Shown here piece by piece: positions 21,645-31,987 of a DNA stretch of 64,000 nucleotides. This DNA is from Hygrocybe punicea (taxonomy: Eukaryota > Basidiomycota > Agaricomycetes > Agaricales > Hygrophoraceae): NCBI GenBank assembly GCA_963556145.1, contig OY744469.1, forward strand, positions 248,001-312,000, read 5' to 3'. A program made the position numbers and the translations under genes. The notes beneath the pieces are model-generated. The model was not told the DNA's origin, ran no database searches, and saw nothing but the letters and a program-made list of their open reading frames with translations. The stretch's first letter is position 1, and every line of letters starts with the position of its first letter.

Positions 21645-22400
21645 AGACCCTTAGTTGGTGTGACAAAGGCACAAGAGAAAAATCAAATGGGGCCTTGAGT
21701 ACTAAGACAATATTAAATTAGGGTGACAGACACAATGAGAAGGTAGGCACTTTATTAGAACACTTTTCTCCTTTCCCCTTCTTTCCTTTTTTGATTTGAT
21801 TTAATTAATTTAATTTTCTACCAAAGTACACCTACAAAATCACAGTGGGTTCGCTTTGTAAGCACATTCAGGACACTGTTTTTCAGGCCAGCCTCAGGCC
21901 AGCCATTCGGTCCGGCTGATAATAGTGACAATTTTCATCACGTGATCTAGTTGTGTTGATACCTTAAGTCCATTCTTATGTATTCTCGCTGACATTCATT
22001 TATTCAGTCCTTGCTGTTGCAGCTTGTGGTGCACCCTACTTACCACTGCCTTCTTGTAGGACTACAAGGCATTGTTTGGTGCAGAAGAACCAGGTTTGCC
22101 CATATATGGGTATATTAGGCACCTTCAAAATGTGCGGTGGGATGTGCGGTCCACTCTAAATACTGCATTTTGCTTGGAAGGCCAAAAAGAAAAAGAATAT
22201 GGTCTGTTTCCAGGGTGTAAATCTCTCTACTAGTAAAATATTCCCTTTGGTTGCAAACAATTCTTCTGTTATGCATTTGGCATGGGGATCCTTCTCAAGA
22301 CCTAAAAAGAATTACATTATTAAATAACACAGGTCACTGATATTTTCTACAAGTTTTGCAAATTTCATAATGATTTTCAACTAAATAAATACCAAGAAAA
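21645..22400. other. Harbinger-1 right flank, no gene
   Basis: AT-rich sequence without a convincing ORF. It includes the second copy of the 32-bp direct repeat (22113-22144). Confidence 0.4.
22113..22144 (+). repeat. 32-bp direct repeat, copy 2
   Basis: Matches 1301-1332 with two substitutions that turn GGTGCC into GGCACC. Confidence 0.6.
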
Positions 22401-22607
22401 TTGTCAGTTACTCTTCATATATTATGCTACAGGATTGCCTTGAAAGTTAAGCAATCCATGTAGAACCAAATTAAATAATTGAAAAATGCCACAGCTGCTC
22501 AATTTTCTTGTCTTTAATAGTATTTTACTGCCATGGCCTTGTCTTCTGTGTCAATGCTTAACTTTCCAGGCCAGTACGTAGTGGAGGATATGGAGAGTAA
22601 CTGACAA
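22401..22607. repeat. MITE-like imperfect inverted repeat
   Basis: Outer arms 22401-22420 and 22588-22607 (TTGTCAGTTACTCTTCATAT against its near reverse complement) and inner arms around 22440-22454 and 22555-22570 pair with few mismatches. No ORF. I could not define a target duplication. Confidence 0.55.
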
Positions 22608-23025
22608 ATCATTTGACATTTATTTTATTCAAATCACTGAATAATAATAAAACTTGTGTGTAGAATCAAAAAACCATCTTTTTCAAGAGAGCTTTGTACA
22701 CATTTATCAAAATCAAAACCTTTATACTGGGCCATGTTGTGAAATAAGTTCTCAACAAATCTCTTGGTGCAACAAGATTAATGAAAGCTCTACCTGGAAT
22801 AAAAATGCAACAGAGTGAATAAGGTAATAAGGCTGGTTCTTTACTTTTGCTTGATATGATTCAAAAAAAACAAAAGGGTACTGTACCAATTCAGTCAATT
22901 CACCAGTCAATGTGACGCATGACACTGCTGGTGAATTGGCTGAATCACCAGATGTACAATGAATCATCATTCAGCTATACCAAATAGACAGCGCTCCCCT
23001 TACCCTCTCCCCCCCCTCTCCCCGG
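22608..23025. other. Non-coding AT-rich stretch
   Basis: No gene seen. An 18-bp inverted repeat with one mismatch lies at 22889-22906 / 22928-22945. The last 45 bp turn abruptly C-rich, like the LINE sequence after the solo LTR, so the LINE may extend to here. Confidence 0.4.
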
Positions 23026-24396
23026 TGTTATGTGAATGTTTGTTTCACCAAGAATTACCGGAGTTGACTTTGTTCAGGTACCTTCTTGTTGTTCGTGGGT
23101 TTCTAATATTTAAATAACCTATCAGGAAGGGGTTTGTGGGTATATGTACTATATGAATCAATAGAATGTAATAGTGAGGTCTCTTCAATTAAGAATTGAG
23201 ACTTTGAGTAGGTATGAATAGCAATTGGGTGTGTGATGTACTGAAAATACTAATATTCACTACTGGAATATAAAAATATGAACTAATGAATACTGATAAC
23301 AATATTCACCAGTTGAATATGGACAGTTTTGGCTACAGGGCCTATTCAATCAAGAGTATCTCTGGGTATTATAATATCTGACTTAAATCCGAAGCTTCAA
23401 ATGCACATTGGCTACTAGTTCAGGGATATCTTTAATACCTTTTGAATACTCTGTTTTGTTTAGGATGAAACCTTAACCTTAGAAGTGTATCTAGCTGACT
23501 AATGCTGACTAATGAATTGATTGGACTGAGTGAACTGGGTGAATTCTCCTTGATGACAAGGGGAACTCAGAGAATGATAGAATGAGAGTGAACTAGACTG
23601 GATTGCAAGCACTAGCTACTACAATGAGTAACTACTAGTACTAAGAGAATGGGGGATCACACTGTGTGAACCCAACTAAGAGTGACTACTGAGTGGTGAG
23701 GGGGGAAATCCTACTGACTACTGGAATTTGGGGGCCCTATTTATACTGTTGGAGAACAATGGGGGACTGAGAAAAATGGGAAAGTGAGAACAATAGGACT
23801 GAGTCATGAGAACAATGGATGGCATCAAAGAGGCTGTGAACAATGGGCTCTATCTCCACTTGGACTGTTTAGAACAATAGACTGCTCAGAACAATAGACC
23901 ATTGTCTTTATGTAAGCAGACTATCACAATTACTCTCTGATGCATCCTATCTTATCATTATCTTATCATCCTCTTGTTCACATCTTATCTAATCATTTCT
24001 CATTATCTAGCTGAGCCGCTTTTGATCAATACAAGTAAACAAGACTTGTAATCAATCCATTGCTGCTAATATAGGTAAGAATGCTAGTTGGGCTTGTCTC
24101 CTTGCACGCGCAATACAGAGAAATATATAATAAATACTAATGAGTGGGGGATGTGCCTCTGTGCACCATACATAAACGGCTAGGTCTGGGCATTACTAGT
24201 GAAGCCATAATAAATGATATAAAGGTAAGCATATATGCTATTTGTGTCTGTTCACTAGCATGCATAATGTGGAAAGGCATAGAATGGGTACTAATGAGTG
24301 TAGGTGTGCATCCATAGTGTTGCACTTAAATATCTAAGTCCGTGGTCCGATGGTAAACCCATGACATTACACCCAAAAACACTTGGGGTCATGACA
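23026..24396 (-). repeat. Element A solo LTR, copy 3
   Basis: 1371 bp, TG...CA, flanked by CCGG at 23022-23025 and 24397-24400. It differs from the full-length LTRs by scattered substitutions and lacks the tandem 33-bp duplication, so it is older or from a sister subfamily. It probably interrupts the 5' part of the LINE. Confidence 0.93.
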
Positions 24397-24679
24397 CCGG
24401 ATGCATGACACTATTCCCCACCCCCTTCCATATTCGATCACCCACCACCTCCTCTTCCCCCCCATAACCAACGTTCCTCCTCCAGACACCAAACCAGAAA
24501 TACCCGACAAACCACCATCAACTTTGAGAAACAACAACCACCGCGTCGCACCACTCCCACCCCACTATTTCGCACATGGGCGGACGAACCACTCGTAGCC
24601 CCCATCAACCCACTACCCCATACCCCCACACAGAACAGCAACCAGGCAATTAACGCCCCCCACCCAGCTCCCTTGACCA

Positions 24680-25525
24680 ATGCCTGAACAACCGCACATA
24701 CAACCGACACAGCTAAACATCTGGCAAATAAACCTCAACAAATCTGCCAAAGCTCAATGGGACCTCATAAACTCGCTAATCCACACTAAATGCGACATCC
24801 TCCTGATACAGGAACCATACTTTGACCTCTACGGTAACACGAAAGCCACGCACAACTGGAGAGTCATTTACCCACCCAATCACCTCACCTCCGAAGCACC
24901 CACCCGATCAGTAATCTTCGTCAATGTCAAACTCAACACTAACTACTGGGAACAAATACAAATCCATGGCTCCAATGACCTCACGGCAATCCGAATCAAA
25001 TGCCCAACAGGTAACTTCTCCATTTTCAACATTTACAATGACTGCCACCACTCCGACACCCTCGACACCCTCCGCTTATTCACCCAAACCCACGAAGCGA
25101 CACTTCACCACCAGGACACAGACCACATGCTATGGTGCGGCGATTTCAACAGACATCACCCGCTATGGGATGAAGAGTGCAACCGCCACCTATTCATCAC
25201 CAATGCCCTAGCCCAGGCAAGAATACTAATTGAAGCTACAGCCGATTGCGACATGATAAAGGCACTACCAAAAAACTTCCCCACTCTTGAATTGATGGTA
25301 ACAAAAAACTGGACCAGAACAGACAACGTATTCTGCACTGCCAAAACAAGTAACCTCATACTCTCCTGCAATACCAAACTGGAACTGCACCCAACCGGCA
25401 CTGACCATATACCAATATCCACGTCCATCGCCTTCCCCCCACACTTAAAACCTGACAAATCCTCACGAAACTTTCGCAATACAAACTGGGACAAATTCCG
25501 CACTCACCTTGACACCCAACTATGA
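24680..25525 (+). CDS. LINE endonuclease domain (N-terminal part of ORF2)
   Basis: 281 codons of an exonuclease-endonuclease-phosphatase fold that nicks target DNA for target-primed reverse transcription. Visible motifs: LNIWQINLNKSAKAQW (Asn), DILLIQEPYFD (catalytic Glu), WCGDFNRHHPLWD (Asp, Asn, His), LELMVTKNWTRTDNVFC and TGTDHIPI (terminal Asp-His). The frame ends just before a run of eight or more C residues (25528 on), after which the protein continues in another frame, so homopolymer slippage killed the ORF. This part alone is uninterrupted. Confidence 0.85.
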   Translation: MPEQPHIQPTQLNIWQINLNKSAKAQWDLINSLIHTKCDILLIQEPYFDLYGNTKATHNWRVIYPPNHLTSEAPTRSVIFVNVKLNTNYWEQIQIHGSNDLTAIRIKCPTGNFSIFNIYNDCHHSDTLDTLRLFTQTHEATLHHQDTDHMLWCGDFNRHHPLWDEECNRHLFITNALAQARILIEATADCDMIKALPKNFPTLELMVTKNWTRTDNVFCTAKTSNLILSCNTKLELHPTGTDHIPISTSIAFPPHLKPDKSSRNFRNTNWDKFRTHLDTQL

Positions 25526-28089
25526 CAACCCCCCCCCGACAACCCCCATCACCTCCCAACAACAACTGGACGACGTCATATCCACGCTAACCATCACACT
25601 ACAATCGACAATCAAAGCCATAGTTCCCATCTCCACACCCTGCCCACACTCAAAACGATGGTGGACGCCTCAACTAAATCAACTCAAATGAGATAAAAAC
25701 AGGTTAAGTTGACTATCCTATAAGCACCATTTAGATACCACTCACCCCAGTGACGACCAGCACAGATGGCACGTAATCTATATGGCAACGAAATACTCAA
25801 AGCCAAGGAAAAACATTGGTTAGCATTCCTCAATGAAGTGAACGACAACGATCTCTGGACGATCAACAAGTGTGTGTCCAACCCCATCAGTGACAACCCC
25901 AGAGGAGATGGCGGCGAGAGTTCCATCCCCACTTTGGAAATAACCCACCCAGACGGTCACAAAACATATGCAATCTTGAATGAAGCCAAGAGTCAGGCCA
26001 TCGCCAACTCCTTCTTCCCCCCCCCACCCGAACACTCCTCAGTCTCACCAAACTACATATACCCAACTCGTGTCCCCTACACTGCAAACATCTCCAAATA
26101 CCTCATTACTAAACACCTCACCAAAGTGCATCCATACAAAGCCCCAGGCCTGGACGGCATCCCAAACATTGTACTCAAAGAATGTACGGCACTCATCTTG
26201 GACTGTCTACATGACATCTTCAATGCCATCCTCACTCTAAACATCTACTACGCTCCTTGGAAAGACTCCATCACCAGCGCACTGTGCAAACCGGATAAAC
26301 CGAGATACGACATCCCCAAAGCTTATCGCCCCATAGTGTTGTTTAATACCCTCCCGAAATTACTAACGTCTATCATTACAGAAACCATAACATCCATGGT
26401 CGAAGAACATCAACTCCTACCCTCTCACCACTTCGGCGGTCGACCTGGATGGACCACCACTGACTCCATGCACATCCTAGTACATCGAATCAAACACGCC
26501 TGGTGGAACAAAAGGGTAGCAGCAATTCTTTTTCTGGACATCAAAGGAGCATTCCTGAACACAGTTACGGAACAGCTACTCCACAACATGAGAAAAGACA
26601 TATCCCTGAACCTCTTATCCGCTTTATAAGCAATATATTGACAGGTCACACAACTCGCCTCACCTTTGACGACTATACCTCTGGTCCGATACACTTAATA
26701 AATGGCATTGGTCAAGGCAACCCAATATCCATGATTATATATCTTTTTTACAATGCTGACCTACTCGACATACCCACAGGCAAATGCAAACTCACTGTAG
26801 CATTTGTAGATGACGCCGCCATATATGTAGGAGGCAAAGACTTCACGGAAACCAACAGACTCATCAAAAACATCATGATGAAATAAAACGGAGCCTACGA
26901 TTGGTCTAAGGATCACAACTCTAAATTTTAAACCAGTAAATTTGTGCTGATAGACTTTTCACAGCATAGCAATATAATGAGACCCTCGCTCACACTCAAC
27001 GATACTATTAGTAAGCCCGTCAAGACACACCAATTTCTCGGCATCATCATGGATCAGCACCTCCAATGGCACGAGCAACGAGAAAACGCAATCGCCAAAA
27101 CCACCAAATGGATCCACCTATTCCGCAGGCTAGCATGACCAAAATCAGGCATCCCCAGAAGGCTAATGCGTCAACTATATACGGCCATCGCAATCCCAAA
27201 AATGACCTACACCGCTGACGTCTGGTACACACCAGTTCACAAGACAGCAGATGGCACCCATAGAAAGGGTTCGGTCAGAGCAATGCGTGAACTCACAAAA
27301 ACCCAACGGATAGCCTCCATACCTATCACTGGAGCACTCAGAATGACACCAAATGACTTGCTTGATATTCACACCAACATTCTACCCGTTGACCTACTAA
27401 TGCATACAATTTGCCACAGATCAATCATCAGGATGGCATCCCTCCCCGCCTCACACCCACTACACACTCCTTTACGACGATGCGCAAAACACCTCGTCGC
27501 CAGACACAGATCCCCCCTTCACACACTTACCCATCTATTCCACATCGATCCAGACAGCATAGAACCCATATGACCAATGCATCTGCACATCTCTCCCCCC
27601 CTTTCCACACCATCATACCCGACACTAGGGAAGGATCCATTGAACAGCACGACAATGACAAAGCGGACATAAAGATATACTCCAACGGTTCCACACTTGA
27701 AGGAGGGGTAGGCACCGTGGCTGTCCTATACCGCAATGGCCGCACACAAGTAAAAATGTTCCGATATCACCTAGGATCTAGCGATTCCCATCACAATGTT
27801 GAGGAAGAAAACATAGCAGGCACTCTTGCTCTACATCTACTGAGCTGCGAAACACTTTTATGTGATGTCTCCATTTACATTGACTGCCAATCCACCATAT
27901 GCACACTAACCTCTACCAAAACAAACACCAAGTCCGGCCAACACACTCTAGACATCTTCCACAAGGTGGCCCGACAACTTGCTGACACCAACCACCTACT
28001 CACCATCACCATCACCATCAAATGGATATCAAGTCACAGCGGCATCGCCGGAAATGAACGAGCCAATACAGAAGTGAAATCAGCAGCGA
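25509..28089 (+). pseudogene. LINE reverse transcriptase and RNase H, degenerate
   Basis: Fragments in three frames: HPYKAPGLDGIPN (RT motif 1-2), a YRPIVLFNTLPK block, FGGRPGWTTTDS, LFLDIKGAFLN (first Asp), NGIGQGNPIS and TVAFVDDAAIY (FVDD catalytic pair), QFLGIIMD, then thumb sequence to 27573. RNase H follows at 27660-28080 with IKIYSNGS, VSIYIDCQ and WISSHSGIAGNERAN. The first catalytic Asp of RNase H is Asn and the last (usually NExAD) is Asn. Stops include TGA at 27136-27138 and 27571-27573. Confidence 0.85.
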
Positions 28090-29755
28090 TGTTATGTTTC
28101 CAACTCCGCTTCCAACCCCGATGCCCATTCCGATACCCACCATGACGATTCTACACTGCCACCTTCCTTTTTTATTTCATTTTGTCCTTTGTCTTTGTTT
28201 CGATGTCATTGTTTCTTCATTCGGACATCCTTGTACTTTCTTGTTCTTGTTCTCTTTTTGTCCCACCTTCTAGAACAATCCAGACCGACCATGGACATAT
28301 CCACGTGACCTCGTTGTACCCGAATAGTCTCCTTGCCGACGGATGTCACTGACATTGTCTTTTCCCTTCGATATCTTGTTTACGCTATCCCACGACAAAC
28401 CGATCACAATGGCTGTACTCCCGAAACAGCTCATTACCGTAATTATCATTGGCAGCATCGCCATCACTTTCCTGATCGGTTTCTACCTTGTTATGATCTA
28501 TCTTTGGCATCGGCACCGAAACCCTTCCGCCATTGATACTTCTGACTTCCACCTCGACAATATATCGACACATAATTGACAATTGCCATTCCCGGATATT
28601 TGGTTTCCATATTCGTACCCTGTGCCCACCATTATCCTCCCTGACGATCCGACGACATTCCTCACCTGCATGCGAACTCTGAACAATCCCCAATCACAAG
28701 ACATTTCACTGTTCTCTCTAATCCAACCATCGCCGGAGCATACTCTTTTGGACTTCGACCACAGACCATACGACTTCCCAAACAGTGAACCAACCCCTAT
28801 CGTATATTGTTCGCACGACACCGCTTCAATGCAGTACCCGACGACTTGTTCCCACAGCTTGTCACTCATGCCATGACTCGAAACCTGGACCCACGTTCAT
28901 TTATCCTTTTCCATCTATAATCTTGATACCTCCCACACTCGTTTACAATGATACCCTTTCTTGGACGAATACCGACATCAAGTGGACCTTCTTGTTCCAC
29001 AAACAGGACAAGACATCGCTCCTCGATACGTCATCAACACAGACATCGTCATCCGGTACAGCTTGTGCTGTTCACATGTCTGACCTCGACTAGCCCACTG
29101 TCCTAGTTGGTTTTTTCCTTTATACATTCCTTCATTTTCTTTCATACCAACCTTGCCGTTACATCCACACCACCTCAAGACACTCTCATCACCAACCCCA
29201 CACTGGACGATACCCATCTTCGACCCGACCGTGCAATGCACTTGCCAGACTGCACACTTGCCTGTTGCAGCAAGTGTAGACCCCGAATAGGCAATTCTGC
29301 ACATCACATGATCTGATGACAAATCATCCGAGTCATCCGGACCCCCTCTATTCCTCAATGACACCCGGGCCTCCAGTTGGATCGCGAGAACATTGACATG
29401 AGGACGCCTCATGTACGCCTCATGGTGAACACATGGTAGAGTTGGACATGTTATGGCTTCATGGTTGTATTTCTATTTACCTCCCCTCAAGACCAGTCAC
29501 TATATATACTGTTCTTGTTGTTGGTTCGGACTTTTTCTTCTTTCCTTTCCTTACGTTTAGTCTGGTTCTTGGGGCAGACTCATCTTGTTTTGGGTAACCC
29601 CCACGGCTCGCAATGACACTAGACCTTGACCCCCCCCTGTTAGCAGTGTTGTCTTAGCTGTAAGCAACAATGAAAGCTGCTGTTCTCCCCTCTGGAAGCC
29701 GATCCCCTGTTAAGTTGATTGTTGCCGGAGCCCGCTGCAGAAGCGATCCGTAACA
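28090..29755 (+). repeat. Family C solo LTR, copy 2
   Basis: 1666 bp, TGTTATG to CCGTAACA, with perfect 5-bp duplication AGCGA at 28085-28089 and 29756-29760. TATA box TATATATA at about 29500-29508 and ACGTTTAGTCT at 29553-29563 mark the likely promoter; U3 is therefore about 1.4 kb and carries the microprotein ORF. It interrupts the LINE RNase H domain. Confidence 0.93.
28409..28579 (+). CDS. LTR-encoded transmembrane microprotein (family C copy 2)
   Basis: 56 aa, MAVLPKQLITVIIIGSIAI then a membrane helix to IYLWHRHRNPSAIDTSD. Compared with copy 1 I count eight synonymous codon changes and seven changed amino acids, only one of which (Ile to Val) is in the hydrophobic core. TGA CAA TTG follows, then an open in-frame stretch of 97 codons to 28876 (PDIWFPYSYPVP, LNNPQSQDISLFSL, FPNSEPTPIVYCSH). 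A further conserved ORF (28785-29093, other frame) encodes PPTLVYNDTLSWTNTDIKW. Together they look like the remains of one membrane protein gene held in the LTR. Confidence 0.55.
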   Translation: MAVLPKQLITVIIIGSIAITFLIGFYLVMIYLWHRHRNPSAIDTSDFHLDNISTHN

Positions 29756-30083
29756 AGCGAGAGGTCTCACCAGTCCACGACACACCCTACCTCACTCTCT
29801 ACGACTTGAATCCCTACCATCCAACACCTCCACTCTCAAACAAACATACGAGAAACAACTAGACATACAATGGAGAGACACCTGGCAATGATCACCACGA
29901 TACATACGATTCACACGAATTGATCCCAACTTCCCCCTCAAAAAATTCTTAAAAACCATATCTAACTTAATCTGCCCCAGACTAGCCTAATCACACAGTT
30001 CCGTACCGGACACCTACCACTCAACGCCTACCTACATAAGATCAAGAAAGCCAACACTGAAACTTGCCCCAAGTGTGCCCAGG
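29756..30083 (+). pseudogene. LINE C-terminal fragment
   Basis: Continuation of the LINE after the family C insertion: a basic region and the motif FRTGHLPLNAYLHK-like followed by CPKCAQ (visible near 30000-30083), the Cys motif usual after RNase H in fungal LINEs. Cut off where TGTTACGG starts at 30084. Confidence 0.65.
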
Positions 30084-30214
30084 TGTTACGGATCGCTTCT
30101 GCAGCGGGCTCCGGCAACAATCAACTTAACAGGGAGGGCGGTTTCCAGAGGGAAGAACAGCAGTTTCATTGGTAGATAACACTGCTACAAGGGGGGAGGT
30201 TCGTGGTCTAAAGT
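30084..30214 (-). repeat. Family C LTR end, partial, truncated by the assembly gap
   Basis: 131 bp matching the first part of family C copy 3 (TGTTACGGATCGCTTCTGCA...) with several indels. It runs into the N gap, so its other end and its relation to Element B are hidden. Confidence 0.75.
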
Positions 30215-30314
30215 NNNNNNNNNNNNNNNNNNNNNNNNNNNNNNNNNNNNNNNNNNNNNNNNNNNNNNNNNNNNNNNNNNNNNNNNNNNNNNNNNNNNNN
30301 NNNNNNNNNNNNNN
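30215..30314. other. Assembly gap (100 N)
   Basis: Exactly 100 N, usually a placeholder for a gap of unknown size. It lies inside repeats: a family C LTR on the left and the Element B 5' LTR on the right. Confidence 0.99.
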
Positions 30315-30726
30315 CGCCGATGCATCATACACGTTGGTACAAGCCCTTAATAATACCGCGCAGCACAATCACCGAATCAGCTGTCTGCTGACACCGGACA
30401 TGCAACGTAGCCGATGGCCACCACGTTGGCACCCTAAAACGCACAGACCACGAAGCACACGAAGACGCCGTTCATCTCGGAGCTTATCCTCGACGCAGCC
30501 ACGCATGACGAAGAAGCCAACCCTAAAGTCGTTCGATAGTATTTAGTCACGGACAATTGTAGTCAGTAACCTTAAGTTTAGTCTAGCTACTCTTCCCCCG
30601 ATTGCTACCAGACACCCAGACCCCTCCCTTTTCTTACATTTGTTTGTACCCACTCCTCGCTTTATATATCATCCTCGTTTGGTTCTTTGTTGCCAGAGTC
30701 CGCTATAAGAACAGCGATCCGTAACA
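30315..30726 (+). repeat. Element B 5' LTR (partial; left end in gap)
   Basis: 412 bp matching 36878-37289 almost exactly. Ends CGATCCGTAACA. The sequence AAGTTTAGTCT at 30574-30584 is the exact complement of the putative primer-binding site and probably marks the transcript start, making R-U5 about 153 nt. U5 ends like family C. Confidence 0.9.
30574..30584 (+). promoter_or_regulatory. Putative Element B transcript 5' end used as self-primer
   Basis: AAGTTTAGTCT is perfectly complementary to 30729-30739. In Tf1/sushi elements the first 11 nt of the RNA prime reverse transcription. GTTTAGTCT is also present at the equivalent place in family C LTRs. Confidence 0.55.
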
Positions 30727-30728
30727 CA

Positions 30729-30739
30729 AGACTAAACTT
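30729..30739 (+). other. Element B self-priming type primer-binding site
   Basis: AGACTAAACTT lies two nt after the LTR end and pairs over exactly 11 nt with 30574-30584. No TGG of a tRNA-type site is present next to the LTR. Confidence 0.55.
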
Positions 30740-30972
30740 TCTCTACTCTCCCAATAACGAACCAAAACAACCTGGAACCTCGACGATATCGAACCCCAAA
30801 TTGGGAACACGACGACGAATATCATCTTGCACCCGAGACGTCAGATTCCTCTGACGACAACTTCGACCACTACGTCGCAGAACAGACCACCTTCCGACCC
30901 CCGTCTTTCCCCCCGCCATCATTTTCTGCTTCAACACTTGCTCTTCACCATCAAACACACACACATAACAGA

Positions 30973-31719
30973 ATGTCAGACACCGAAGAAAACCGCGAAA
31001 CCCAAGACACCACCACTGTTGCACCCGCAGCCCCGTCATCTCCCAAATCTCATATCGCTCCGCCAGCTAAGTACGATGGGAACAAAGAGGGATTCAAAAC
31101 ATTCCTCCGAAGTGCCCATATCTACATCCGAGCAAACATCACCGCCTACGATTCAGAGGAGAAGCAAATCCTTTTTATCCTCTCGTATTTGCAAGGTGGA
31201 CTCGCCGGACGATGGGCGGACGAGTACGTCGACATTGCCTTGCAGCACGACCCCGTCAATTTCGGAAGTCTGGAAGACTTCACGAAGGAATTTAGACGGC
31301 ACTTTGAAAAACCGGATCAGAAGAAGGACGCATTGACCAAGTTAAACGACTTGCGTCAAGGAAAGATGACAGCAGACGAATTCTGGATCGAGTTTGATAC
31401 TCTCCGTCGTCTCGCTGGGCTCAGCGAAATGTTCAACGAGAGCTATCTCATTCAGCTCGTCGAACTCCACATGAACAAACCATTAATCGATCAAATCTAT
31501 ACTGGGATGATGATCCCAACTACCATCGAGGAATGGCGCGAACAAACGGTCAGACTTGATCAACAATGGCGACGTCGCCAAGAACAAGTACGATCGATGA
31601 ATCTACCCACAAAAACACGATACAATCCAAACGCGGCAACCACATCGACTACTCCTCGACCACAACAAACATCAGTACCTCGCCCGCAGTCGGAATCTGT
31701 CCCCGATGGACATCGATAA
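30973..31719 (+). CDS. Element B Gag, capsid part
   Basis: 248 codons from ATG. Central region KYDGNKEGFKTFLRSAHIYI, then FILSYLQGGLAGRWADEYVD and FTKEFRRHFEKPDQKKDAL, is a typical retrotrans_gag capsid of Ty3/Gypsy. The frame runs out after SVPDGHR because of a run of four C at 31701-31704; with three C the reading would pass into PMDID, the usual linker before the zinc knuckle. The extra base is either a recent mutation or a sequencing error. The ORF starts 247 bp after the LTR. Confidence 0.9.
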   Translation: MSDTEENRETQDTTTVAPAAPSSPKSHIAPPAKYDGNKEGFKTFLRSAHIYIRANITAYDSEEKQILFILSYLQGGLAGRWADEYVDIALQHDPVNFGSLEDFTKEFRRHFEKPDQKKDALTKLNDLRQGKMTADEFWIEFDTLRRLAGLSEMFNESYLIQLVELHMNKPLIDQIYTGMMIPTTIEEWREQTVRLDQQWRRRQEQVRSMNLPTKTRYNPNAATTSTTPRPQQTSVPRPQSESVPDGHR

Positions 31720-31987
31720 ACGGCAAACGTCACCTCAACGGCAAACGTTTACTCGCTTGACGGATGAACAACGGTTGGATTTTATGAAGAAAGGAATTTG
31801 TTTTAAATGTCGACAACCCGGACATATCTCACGAAATTGTCCGGAACAACAAGGACGACAACAGATTCGTTCTATGGAAACCGTTCAACAAACACCGAAA
31901 CAACAACAAGACGATGGCAAAGATGCCCGAATTGCCGCATTGATGGATGAGTTGACGGCGTTGAAATTGAAACAAGAGGGTTTTTGA
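31706..31987 (+). CDS. Element B Gag, nucleocapsid part (shifted frame)
   Basis: 93 codons beginning MDIDKRQTSPQ. Contains a CCHC zinc knuckle CFKCRQPGHISRNC (31799-31840), then a Gln-rich stretch and a short helix. It ends in GGT TTT TGA, where the heptamer G GGT TTT allows a -1 slip into pol. It belongs to the same protein as the ORF at 30973 and is separated from it only by the C4 frameshift. Confidence 0.88.
   Translation: MDIDKRQTSPQRQTFTRLTDEQRLDFMKKGICFKCRQPGHISRNCPEQQGRQQIRSMETVQQTPKQQQDDGKDARIAALMDELTALKLKQEGF
31978..31984 (+). promoter_or_regulatory. -1 ribosomal frameshift heptamer GGGTTTT
   Basis: In the gag frame the codons read GAG GGT TTT TGA. The pattern X XXY YYZ (G GGT TTT) ends exactly before the stop, and pol is in the -1 frame starting at once (TTG ATG AAG). 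This fits programmed -1 frameshifting; a downstream RNA structure was not tested. Confidence 0.6.

Larger units (their letters stand above)
24397..30083 (+). mobile_element. Degenerate RNase H-bearing LINE (Tad1-like), interrupted
   Basis: C-rich plus-strand sequence coding in order for an APE-type endonuclease, reverse transcriptase, RNase H and a C-terminal Cys motif, with many frameshifts and stop codons (several TGA where CGA is expected). The 5' ORF1 is missing or cut by the solo LTR at 23026-24396. A family C solo LTR (28090-29755, TSD AGCGA) splits the RNase H part. The 3' end is lost at 30083 where a reverse family C LTR end begins. Confidence 0.85.

Noticed and set aside
22889..22945. 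18-bp inverted repeat as a terminator or operator
   Set aside because: No gene nearby on either strand; probably repeat debris.
30126..30546. ORFs spanning the N run
   Set aside because: They are translations through unknown bases; only the flanking LTR sequence is real.
30773..30797. TGG-containing sequence as a tRNA primer-binding site of Element B
   Set aside because: It lies about 47 bp from the LTR end and does not pair as a tRNA 3' end; the adjacent 11-nt complement to the LTR is a better candidate.
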